This document shows, piece by piece, positions 1-5,184 of a stretch of DNA of 5,184 nt. How positions within the stretch are numbered: the first letter of the stretch is position 1; each line of letters begins with the position of its first letter. The DNA comes from an uncultured bacterium. GTDB taxonomy: Bacteria; Cyanobacteriota; Vampirovibrionia; Gastranaerophilales; Gastranaerophilaceae. The stretch lies in the NCBI GenBank assembly GCA_902765655.1, contig CACXAK010000109.1, positions 1 through 5,184 on the forward strand, given 5' to 3'. The translations under genes were made by a program, and so were the position numbers. The notes below the pieces were generated by a model. That model was not told the DNA's origin and did not search any database. It was given only the letters and a program-made list of their open reading frames with translations.

Positions 1-366
1 GAGCATAAAATGCATTCTGAAACTTTTGAAATCTCTCAAGAGGCGGCTGATAAAATAAATAGTGCAAAGGCAAACGGAAAAAATATTGTTGCAGTTGGGA
101 CTACTTCTGTAAGAACGCTGGAAACCGCCTACCAAAAGTTTGGTTGTATAAAACCCTGCCATGATGCATCAGAATTATTTATTTACCCTCCTTATGAATT
201 TAAGGTCGTTGATAAATTAATTACAAATTTTCATTTGCCAAAGTCGACATTACTGATGCTTGTGAGTGCCTTGGCAGGAAAAGATTTCATATTTGAGGCA
301 TATCATCAGGCAGTTGAAAATAAATACCGTTTTTTTAGTTATGGCGACTGTATGTTTATAAAATAA
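1..366 (+). CDS. queA: S-adenosylmethionine:tRNA ribosyltransferase-isomerase, C-terminal part (5' end outside window)
   Basis: QueA transfers and isomerises the ribosyl part of S-adenosylmethionine onto 7-aminomethyl-7-deazaguanine in tRNA, giving epoxyqueuosine in the cytosolic queuosine pathway. The frame is open from base 1 and ends at TAA 364-366. The visible 121 residues are about the last third of a family usually near 340 residues. The ATG at 10-12 is internal, because the preceding codons give the EHKMHSE motif typical of the family. Further signatures are VGTTSVRTLE, TNFHLPKSTLLMLVSAL, and ENKYRFFSYGDCMFIK at the very end, which closely resembles the C-terminus of E. coli QueA. One variation is YPPYEFK where many homologues have a PGY-type motif; I do not read this as damage. 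No GC-rich terminator hairpin follows the stop. The stop lies inside the AT palindrome AAATAATTATTT (361-372). Confidence 0.97.
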   Translation, partial: EHKMHSETFEISQEAADKINSAKANGKNIVAVGTTSVRTLETAYQKFGCIKPCHDASELFIYPPYEFKVVDKLITNFHLPKSTLLMLVSALAGKDFIFEAYHQAVENKYRFFSYGDCMFIK

Positions 367-430
367 TTATTTGACTTTTATTTTTAAATCATTAAACCAT
401 TTGGTGGATACATTTAGGGAAAATTTTCAC

Positions 431-455
431 TATAATGTATCTGTACTTGGGAGGT
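431..455 (+). promoter_or_regulatory. Candidate -10 box and Shine-Dalgarno for the transglycosylase gene
   Basis: The 99-base gap after queA holds a perfect TATAAT at 431-436 and a strong Shine-Dalgarno, GGGAGGT, at 449-455. The Shine-Dalgarno ends 10 bases before the ATG at 466. No good -35 hexamer lies at 16-18 bases; the nearest, GATACA at 407-412 (18-base spacer), matches consensus only in its last three bases. TTGACT at 371-376 is too far upstream to pair with this -10. ACCA-TT-TGGT (396-405) is a small inverted repeat just upstream that could bind a protein. If this promoter is active the leader is only about 20-25 bases. Read-through from queA is also possible. Confidence 0.5.
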
Positions 456-465
456 AGATAGTTAC

Positions 466-1248
466 ATGTTTTCACAAATGATTCAGAATTTGTTGAATTC
501 GGGCGGTAAAGCAGCGGCTATGCAGCGTGCTTCGCAGATAAATTCTTACGTTAATAATATGTCGAGAGTTCTGAATCCTGCACAAACCAAATCAAATCCT
601 CTTGATACAATTTACCCGGGAGACGGGAGAAATGTTCAGTCATTTGAAAAAGTTTTATCTAATACGAAACAGTCAAATTTTGGGACTTTACTTTTGAATC
701 CGGAGTTGCTTAAAAATAACGGAGTTACTCCTGCATCATTAAATGTAAACGGAAATATTTACGGTTCTGATGATATTGATACAAGCAGCGTAACTAATGA
801 TATTTTAAAAAGAGCGATTCAGGAAGTTAATGATGCGCGCAGGGATTATTCAAAACCGCAGATAAGAAGTTCAAACACTCAAATTCTTGATATGGTGAAT
901 AATGTTGCTCGAAAACATGGAGTAGATGAAAAGTTGGTTCAGGCCGTTATAAAGCAGGAATCTGGCTTTAACCCTAAGGCGAAATCAAAAGTCGGTGCAA
1001 TGGGTCTGATGCAGCTAATGCCCGCGACTGCAAAATCTTTGGGCGTGAAGGATCCGTATAATCCGCAGCAGAATGTTGAAGGCGGGGTAAAATATTTAAA
1101 ATCCATGCTAAAAAAATACAATGGTAATGTTATATTGGCACTTGCTGCATACAATGCAGGTCCGAATGCGGTTGATAAGTATTCGGGTGTCCCGCCATAT
1201 AAAGAAACACAGAATTATGTAAAAAATATTTTGGCAAATTATTTGTAA
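466..1248 (+). CDS. Lytic transglycosylase with SLT (goose-lysozyme-like) domain, no classical signal peptide
   Basis: This is a 260-residue protein predicted to cleave the MurNAc-GlcNAc bond of peptidoglycan, releasing 1,6-anhydromuropeptides. The SLT domain covers roughly residues 140-260. The catalytic Glu is E165 in the QESGFNPKAKS motif. It is followed by GAMGLMQLMPATA (177-189), with the family's GLMQ/LMP signature, and by LALAAYNAGPNAV (224-236), the conserved AYNAGP motif. All expected catalytic-domain motifs are intact. Residues 1-139 are polar and rich in Asn, Ser and Gln, look poorly ordered, and match no domain I recognise. The N-terminus (MFSQMIQNLLNSGGKAAAMQ) lacks the hydrophobic core of a Sec signal or a lipobox. 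Substrate access would therefore need another export route, for example a flagellar-type or holin-like one, or cell lysis; this is unproven. The start is fixed by the Shine-Dalgarno at 449-455. The gene ends one base before the convergent polymerase gene. Confidence 0.93.
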   Translation: MFSQMIQNLLNSGGKAAAMQRASQINSYVNNMSRVLNPAQTKSNPLDTIYPGDGRNVQSFEKVLSNTKQSNFGTLLLNPELLKNNGVTPASLNVNGNIYGSDDIDTSSVTNDILKRAIQEVNDARRDYSKPQIRSSNTQILDMVNNVARKHGVDEKLVQAVIKQESGFNPKAKSKVGAMGLMQLMPATAKSLGVKDPYNPQQNVEGGVKYLKSMLKKYNGNVILALAAYNAGPNAVDKYSGVPPYKETQNYVKNILANYL

Positions 1249-1249
1249 T

Positions 1250-2422
1250 TTATTTTAAAAAGCCGGTTTTAATGATATTTTTGTTGAATTTTTTTTCGAG
1301 CTTGTCTAAGCACTCAGCAAGTTTACGCTTTTTATCCTCTTTAGATATGTCGCTGTATAGAGAAAGCTGTTCAGTTCCCTGTTCTCCGATTTTTTCAAGC
1401 ACAACACCTGTTGCACGATATAAAATATTGGGATTATATATTTCTTTTAGCAATTCAATTGCAATTTTAGAAATTTCAAGTTCAAAATCAGTCGGGGTTG
1501 TCAAATCTTGTTTTGTATAATACACTCTAAAATCTTTAGTCCTCAGCATTACCCCGATCTGCATACATTTAGTATCGTATCGTCTTAGTTTTCTGCAAGA
1601 TGTATGTATATGCATATTAAGTTCGTTTTTAATAAAATTGAAATCAGATGTAAAAATACCAAATGCTCTTGTATTTTGTATTGATTTAGGTGTCGTTTCT
1701 TCGTTTAAAACGGGAGATGTCATTTCTCCCAATAGTTCATGACGCATTTCAATTCCGTGAATTCCTATCTGCTTATCAAGCCAACTGTCTGTTTTGTTAA
1801 CAAGTTCAAGGGCTGTAATTATTCCGTTTTTTTTCATACGCTCTGTTAATCGTCTGCCGATACCCCAAATTTCTTCTATTTTGGTATTTTCAAGCTCTTC
1901 AAAGATGTTTTGGCTGTTTATCATATAGATATGCGAGTTAACGTTTTTTGCTTTGTCGGATGCAAGTTTTGCCAATGTCTTTGAGGAGCTTACTCCTATT
2001 GAAACAGGGATATCAACTTCGTCAAGTACTCTTTGGCGTAACATTTGAGCAAGCTCGTAATAATTTTTTTTATAAAGGCGTTCCAGCCCCGTAAAATCGA
2101 CAAATGCTTCATCAACCGAATAAATTTGAACATAAGGGCTAAAATCTTTCAATACGGACATAACCTGATATGATACATTCCCGTAATATTCGTGATCTGC
2201 AATCGGATAAATCGCCTTTGAGTGTTCTTTTTTAGCCATAAAATACGGTTCTCCCATCCGAACTCCAATTTGTTTTGCTTCCTTGGAGCGGGAGATTACG
2301 CAACCGTCCTTGTTAGATAAGACGCATACCGGCTTATCTTTTAACTCGGGATTCCTTTTTTGTTCGCAGGATACAAAAAAAGAATCGCAATCCACAAGTG
2401 CTATAACTTTTTGATTTGCCAT
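1250..2422 (-). CDS. umuC: UmuC-type Y-family translesion DNA polymerase
   Basis: This 390-residue protein is predicted to be an error-prone polymerase that synthesises DNA past lesions, with the usual length for UmuC/DinB. The palm carries D11 in DCDSFF (F16 is the likely steric gate against ribonucleotides) and the acidic pair D104-E105 in YSVDEAFVD, so the metal ligands are present. The finger motif VLSNKDGCVISRSKEAK (34-50) is of the UmuC rather than the DinB type. SIGVSSSKTLAKLASDKAK (141-159) and WGIGRR (186-191, helix-hairpin-helix region) are also family hallmarks. The little-finger domain follows, then QLSLY (352-356), a good match to a sliding-clamp-binding motif. No umuD is visible nearby. 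The ATG at 2422 puts D11 at the expected distance from the start, but no Shine-Dalgarno is correctly spaced: the nearest, GAGGAA on this strand (2447-2452), is 24 bases away. It is divergent from the four-domain regulator and convergent with the transglycosylase. SOS control is usual for the family, but no convincing LexA box is seen. Confidence 0.94.
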   Translation of the reverse strand: MANQKVIALVDCDSFFVSCEQKRNPELKDKPVCVLSNKDGCVISRSKEAKQIGVRMGEPYFMAKKEHSKAIYPIADHEYYGNVSYQVMSVLKDFSPYVQIYSVDEAFVDFTGLERLYKKNYYELAQMLRQRVLDEVDIPVSIGVSSSKTLAKLASDKAKNVNSHIYMINSQNIFEELENTKIEEIWGIGRRLTERMKKNGIITALELVNKTDSWLDKQIGIHGIEMRHELLGEMTSPVLNEETTPKSIQNTRAFGIFTSDFNFIKNELNMHIHTSCRKLRRYDTKCMQIGVMLRTKDFRVYYTKQDLTTPTDFELEISKIAIELLKEIYNPNILYRATGVVLEKIGEQGTEQLSLYSDISKEDKKRKLAECLDKLEKKFNKNIIKTGFLK

Positions 2423-2428
2423 ATTTAC

Positions 2429-2457
2429 AGTATTGAATATTTTTTGTTCCTCGTCAA
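2429..2457 (-). promoter_or_regulatory. Candidate promoter for the polymerase gene, predicting a leaderless mRNA
   Basis: Read on the minus strand, TTGACG (2457-2452) matches the -35 consensus at five of six positions. It is followed by an exact 17-base spacer and AATACT (2434-2429), four of six matches to TATAAT. Only six bases separate the -10 from the ATG, so transcription would start at or next to the start codon. This agrees with the absence of a usable Shine-Dalgarno. The spacer contains GAAC-N7-ATTC, a loose inverted repeat that could be an operator but does not fit a known LexA consensus. A competing -10, TATAAA (2470-2465), would give a longer leader but has no -35 at proper spacing. 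Confidence 0.4.
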
Positions 2458-2494
2458 TAGAAAATTTATATTCGTAAAGCTTTTTATGCTTATG

Positions 2495-2524
2495 TAAATA
2501 ATTTTTAAAATTTAAAATTTTATA
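2495..2524. promoter_or_regulatory. A/T-only tract between divergent promoters, possible UP element or bent DNA
   Basis: Thirty consecutive A/T bases include the overlapping palindromes TTTTAAAA (2503-2510) and TAAAATTTTA (2513-2522), with short A- and T-tracts repeating about every seven bases. It lies just upstream of the rightward -35 box (2537), roughly where an RNA polymerase alpha-subunit UP element would sit. It could instead be a site for a nucleoid protein. Function is inferred from composition and position only. Confidence 0.3.
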
Positions 2525-2536
2525 GCAAAAAATATC

Positions 2537-2565
2537 TTGATGTTTTTTTACACATAGTGTATCAT
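2537..2565 (+). promoter_or_regulatory. Candidate sigma-70-type promoter of the four-domain GntR-like gene
   Basis: TTGATG (2537-2542), a 17-base spacer and TATCAT (2560-2565) form a well-spaced promoter; the -10 matches consensus at five of six positions. Transcription would start near 2572, leaving a leader of about 27 bases. The leader carries the Shine-Dalgarno AAAGG (2586-2590), eight bases before the ATG at 2599. Confidence 0.55.
2549..2561. promoter_or_regulatory. Inverted repeat TACAC-ATA-GTGTA overlapping the -10 box: candidate operator
   Basis: Two perfect five-base arms flank a three-base centre. The right arm overlaps the first two bases of the TATCAT -10 box, so a bound protein would block RNA polymerase. 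It stands out as GC-richer sequence in a region of about 19% GC. GntR-family proteins commonly bind short inverted repeats in their own promoters, so autoregulation by the downstream protein is the simplest guess; no binding evidence exists here. Confidence 0.4.
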
Positions 2566-2598
2566 TAAAAATATTTTGTAATTGTAAAGGTAGAAAGT

Positions 2599-3759
2599 AT
2601 GCATAAAGATTATATTTTTCCCAAGAAATCAGATTTTACTAAAATTTCTATTTCTGATGTAAACATTGAATTACCGGAATTAAAAGATATATCAGAATCA
2701 AAATCTGCAGTTATAGGTCAGTGGCTTATGAAGTATATTGAGCAGGGTTTAAAAACTGAAAAAATATCTGTTAATAATATAATGCCTTCAAAAGCGGATT
2801 TTGCATATAAATTAGGGGTAAGCATAGGAACAATGCAAAATGCTTTCAGATATATCGAAGATCTAGGTTATGTCGAATCAAAACAATGTATCGGAACACT
2901 TGTTCGTGATTATAAAAAACCTGTTATTACAATGCGTAAACTTAAATCTAAAAGAGATTTGGCTTCAGAAGCTATAAAAAGATATATTCTGACAGGGAGT
3001 TTTAAAGTTGGCATGCCTTTGCCTTCTTCAAGAACACTTGCAACTCTAATCGGATTCAGCTCTAATACAACTCGACTTGCTCTTGATTATTTGAGTGCGC
3101 AGGATATTCTTGAACACAGATATAAAAATTCAAATGAATACGGCTGGATTATAAAATCTATGGATTTTGATATTATCCCTGAAATTCAGCACAAATCAAA
3201 AACACTTGTTGATATGGTCGTGAAAGATCTTGAAAATTATATAACCAATAATTTAAAAGCCGGAGATAAAATTCCTCCTCACAGTGAATTGGCAAAATCT
3301 TTAAAAGCAAGTGTAAAAACAGTTCATGATGCGCTGAAAATTCTTTCTGATAAAGGGGTTTTGTTACCGCGACGCGGGAAATACGGAACAGTTGTAGTTA
3401 AGCTGCCAAATGAAAACACTCTGTCCGTAAAACCTGAGATGTCTATTTTTGCTCCTGCAAAAGATACTGCATTCTATCATTATGAAAAAACTCAAAACAG
3501 AATCAAACGCATGATTGCCGAAGAATATGATATTGGTGAAAAATTACCTTCAATTATTGAAATGTCAAAAATGCTCGATTTAAGCCCGAACACAATAAGA
3601 AAAGCATTTCATAATTTGGCAAAAGAGGGTCTGCTTGTGTTTTCAAGAGGCCGCTATGGCGGAACATTCATTATTGATATTCCTGAAATCGAACAACAAA
3701 CTTTCAAATGGCTTGCTGTTAATCCGCAATATATAGCTGAAGAGCAAAAAATTAATTAA
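2599..3759 (+). CDS. Protein of four tandem GntR-type winged helix-turn-helix domains, putative transcriptional regulator
   Basis: This 386-residue protein is predicted to bind DNA. Four copies of the GntR fold can be read in order: residues about 36-104, 117-186, 202-268 and 293-360. Each has a first helix, a [LIM]P[SP] turn, a helix-turn-helix and a two-strand wing. The turn and recognition-helix regions are MPSKADFAYKLGVSIGTMQN, LPSSRTLATLIGFSSNTTR, IPPHSELAKSLKASVKTVH and LPSIIEMSKMLDLSPNTIRK. The wings of copies 3 and 4 keep RRGKYGT and SRGRYGGT, copy 1 keeps IGT, and copy 2 (RYKNSNEYGWII) has lost the usual Gly-Thr. Linkers are 12-25 residues. No ligand-binding (FCD, UTRA) or aminotransferase-like domain, membrane segment or signal peptide is present. 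Copies 3 and 4 are about one third identical by eye, pointing to old duplication. The start follows a good Shine-Dalgarno (2586-2590). The gene diverges from the polymerase and ends three bases from the convergent helicase. Its targets are unknown. Confidence 0.88.
   Translation: MHKDYIFPKKSDFTKISISDVNIELPELKDISESKSAVIGQWLMKYIEQGLKTEKISVNNIMPSKADFAYKLGVSIGTMQNAFRYIEDLGYVESKQCIGTLVRDYKKPVITMRKLKSKRDLASEAIKRYILTGSFKVGMPLPSSRTLATLIGFSSNTTRLALDYLSAQDILEHRYKNSNEYGWIIKSMDFDIIPEIQHKSKTLVDMVVKDLENYITNNLKAGDKIPPHSELAKSLKASVKTVHDALKILSDKGVLLPRRGKYGTVVVKLPNENTLSVKPEMSIFAPAKDTAFYHYEKTQNRIKRMIAEEYDIGEKLPSIIEMSKMLDLSPNTIRKAFHNLAKEGLLVFSRGRYGGTFIIDIPEIEQQTFKWLAVNPQYIAEEQKIN
2704..3678 (+). repeat. Fourfold protein-level repeat of a winged helix-turn-helix module
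   Basis: The units lie at about 2704-2910, 2947-3156, 3202-3402 and 3475-3678. Each gives roughly 67-70 residues with the same order of landmarks: helix 1, a [LIM]P[SP] turn, a helix-turn-helix with a conserved Thr in the recognition helix, then a wing. The repeat is clear in protein but not obvious in DNA, so it is not a recent tandem duplication. Confidence 0.78.
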
Positions 3760-3762
3760 TCC

Positions 3763-5184
3763 TTAGTCTACATTTACCGGCTCACGCATAATTTTTTCTA
3801 TGGCTTCCCGTGCGGTGAAGACAAGTGGCTCTGGAATATTATCTATTACTGTTAATTGTCTTAAAACATCAACAACCCGTTTGAATGCTCTGACAATATC
3901 GCCTTCGCCGACATCCTGCATTGAACCGACTATTGTATCCCACTCGGCTCCTTCAGCCCATAGCTCTATCATTGAGCTGAAATATGGATTGATATTTAAA
4001 GGTGCCTCAATGTTGTAATAATTTTGTATTTTTTCTAATTTCCGTTTTATATTTCTTATTTTGTTAAGTGTTTTTCGTACCTGCTCGGAGAAAGGCACAT
4101 AAGGTATTTCCATCCTGAGTTCTTCTGTTGTTATGGCACACAAAACTCCTGCAAGCTGGGCAGGTGTCAGTTCTTCCAAAACTCCGGAAAATATAATTTC
4201 AGCCAGATAAAGTTCATTTTCACTTCTGATTTGAGAGGTTGTTTTGCCTTTATCTGTCGGATAATCGTTTACTAAATAACCGTATTCTTCCAACACTTTT
4301 CTGTGCGCTAAGAATTTGTTCCAATAAATATCTTTTTGGTTTTCTATTTCATGCAAAAGCTGATTTTTCTTTGCTTCTATCCGCTTAATTACTTCAATAT
4401 TTTTTGAATGTTTTTTATAGAATTTACAATTATCGCATGCATAAGCTTGCATTTGTTTTAATTCTTGTTTGTTGCGTTCTCCAAACTCAATAACTTCAGG
4501 TGATAATGGCCGTTTTTTCTTTTTCTCCTGATTAAGAATTTTCTTATAAGTTTGTCTGTTTTGAACATATAAAAATCTTATTCGGTCATATTTTTGTAAA
4601 TCATCGTCTGTTTGTTTATACGGGCATACAAATGACCTTTCTTCAAGCTCTTTGTCATAGAGCTCCATCTGATGAAGAATCGGTTTTAATCTGTAATCGG
4701 AAGAATAATAGCCAAAACTTTTTAATATGAGCTCTTTTGATTCTTCAAGATCAAATCTTTGAAGAAGATTCAAAACCATCGAGAATTTGCTCTCTAACGG
4801 ATTTGAACCGCTTTGAACAAGCTGCGCAACTTCTTCAGGAGATTGGAATGATGTACCGACAACGGTTACATAACCGACTTCATCCATTCCTCTTCGTCCT
4901 GCTCTGCCTGACATCTGCAAAAATTCATTAGCCGTCAGCATACGGTGACCTGAGTCTGTACGTTTACTCACAGAGCTTATGATAGTTGATCTGGCCGGCA
5001 TATTTATACCGGCTGCCAGAGTTTCGGTTGCAAATACAACTTTTATCAGTCCCTGTTGAAAAAGTTTTTCTACCAAATTTTTCCATGCAGGCAAAAGACC
5101 GGCATGATGTGATGCGACACCCTGAATAAGATACTGAATATTTTTATTCCCGTAAAGGTGCGGATTATCGGCAATAAATTCATC
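3763..5184 (-). CDS. Ski2/Mtr4-like superfamily 2 helicase with DSHCT domain, C-terminal part (5' end outside window)
   Basis: This is predicted to be an ATP-dependent RNA (or DNA) helicase of the Ski2-like group, related to actinobacterial HelY and to cyanobacterial and chloroplast homologues. The minus frame is open to the window edge, giving 473 residues. The TTG at 5094 is internal, because the codons before it encode GVASHHAGLLPAWK, a core family motif. Motif V, VFATETLAAGINMPAR (about 4990-5037), and motif VI, QMSGRAGRRGMD (4882-4917), are intact. Motifs I and II (Walker A, DExH) would lie upstream and are not seen. A charged, Lys-rich middle section contains ACDNCKFYKKHS, a Cys-x2-Cys-x5-His arrangement (about 4408-4440) resembling the HPCHxCP...H segment of HelY-like proteins. 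The C-terminal DSHCT domain includes LAGVLCAITTEE and VGEGDIVRAFKRVVDVLRQ. A role in RNA processing or decay is family knowledge only. It ends three bases from the convergent four-domain regulator gene. Confidence 0.93.
   Translation of the reverse strand, partial: DEFIADNPHLYGNKNIQYLIQGVASHHAGLLPAWKNLVEKLFQQGLIKVVFATETLAAGINMPARSTIISSVSKRTDSGHRMLTANEFLQMSGRAGRRGMDEVGYVTVVGTSFQSPEEVAQLVQSGSNPLESKFSMVLNLLQRFDLEESKELILKSFGYYSSDYRLKPILHQMELYDKELEERSFVCPYKQTDDDLQKYDRIRFLYVQNRQTYKKILNQEKKKKRPLSPEVIEFGERNKQELKQMQAYACDNCKFYKKHSKNIEVIKRIEAKKNQLLHEIENQKDIYWNKFLAHRKVLEEYGYLVNDYPTDKGKTTSQIRSENELYLAEIIFSGVLEELTPAQLAGVLCAITTEELRMEIPYVPFSEQVRKTLNKIRNIKRKLEKIQNYYNIEAPLNINPYFSSMIELWAEGAEWDTIVGSMQDVGEGDIVRAFKRVVDVLRQLTVIDNIPEPLVFTAREAIEKIMREPVNVD

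Noticed and set aside
361..372. AAATAATTATTT palindrome as the queA terminator
   Set aside because: It contains only A/T pairs, has no loop and overlaps the stop codon, so it is too weak for an intrinsic terminator.
939..1154. Antisense open frame within the transglycosylase gene
   Set aside because: It lies wholly opposite the conserved SLT domain, has no Shine-Dalgarno or recognisable motif, and is best read as a shadow.
1253..1272. AAAAAGCCGGTTTT as a bidirectional terminator between the convergent genes
   Set aside because: The symmetric part is essentially CCGG with flanking A/T and leaves no loop, so no stable RNA hairpin forms.
1272..1520. Plus-strand open frame opposite the polymerase C-terminus
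   Set aside because: The conserved minus-strand protein fully explains the sequence; the Ser/Leu-rich translation is typical of an antisense shadow.
1514..1524. TGTATAATACA perfect inverted repeat as an operator
   Set aside because: It lies inside the polymerase coding sequence, far from any promoter, and AT-rich palindromes of this size are expected by chance.
2435..2451. GAAT-N7-GTTC as a LexA/SOS box for the polymerase gene
   Set aside because: Only three perfectly paired bases per arm, and the seven-base spacing does not match the Bacillus (GAAC-N4-GTTC), E. coli (CTGT-N8-ACAG) or cyanobacterial LexA consensus. Kept only as a remark under the promoter.
2599..3759. MocR-type (GntR plus aminotransferase) regulator
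   Set aside because: The length is in a possible range, but no aminotransferase fold motifs or PLP-lysine context are seen, and the region after the first domain repeats the winged-helix pattern.
5092..5094. TTG as the start of the helicase gene
   Set aside because: The 30 codons upstream in the same frame encode the conserved HHAGLLP motif and continue to the window edge, so the gene is partial rather than starting here.

Overview
The window is AT-rich, uses the standard genetic code and packs its genes tightly. It looks like a chromosomal housekeeping and DNA-repair neighbourhood of a low-GC bacterium. The Ski2-like helicase with a DSHCT C-terminal domain is a family typical of Cyanobacteria and Actinobacteria. 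With the low GC, this makes a non-photosynthetic relative of Cyanobacteria (Melainabacteria/Vampirovibrionia, for example gut Gastranaerophilales) the best guess. This is inference, not proof. No mobile element, CRISPR array, tRNA or rRNA is visible.

Layout: (1) 1-366 (+) is the C-terminal third of queA, the queuosine tRNA-modification enzyme, cut by the window edge. (2) 367-465 is a short gap with a TATAAT box and a strong Shine-Dalgarno. (3) 466-1248 (+) is a lytic transglycosylase with an intact SLT domain but no recognisable signal peptide. (4) 1250-2422 (-) is a UmuC-type Y-family translesion DNA polymerase, meeting gene 3 tail to tail with one base between. (5) 2423-2598 is a divergent control region of about 19% GC, with a promoter candidate for each flanking gene and a TACAC-ATA-GTGTA inverted repeat over the rightward -10 box. 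(6) 2599-3759 (+) encodes a 386-residue protein that reads as four successive GntR-type winged helix-turn-helix domains with no effector domain. (7) 3763-5184 (-) is the C-terminal part of a Ski2-like superfamily 2 helicase, again tail to tail, three bases from gene 6, with its 5' end outside the window.

The genes alternate in strand, so they are probably not one operon. The only shared regulatory space is between the polymerase and the four-domain DNA-binding protein. A plausible inference is that this protein regulates itself and perhaps the polymerase. It is the most unusual object in the window: most GntR regulators pair one DNA-binding domain with a ligand-binding or aminotransferase-like domain, whereas here the whole chain appears to be DNA-binding modules.
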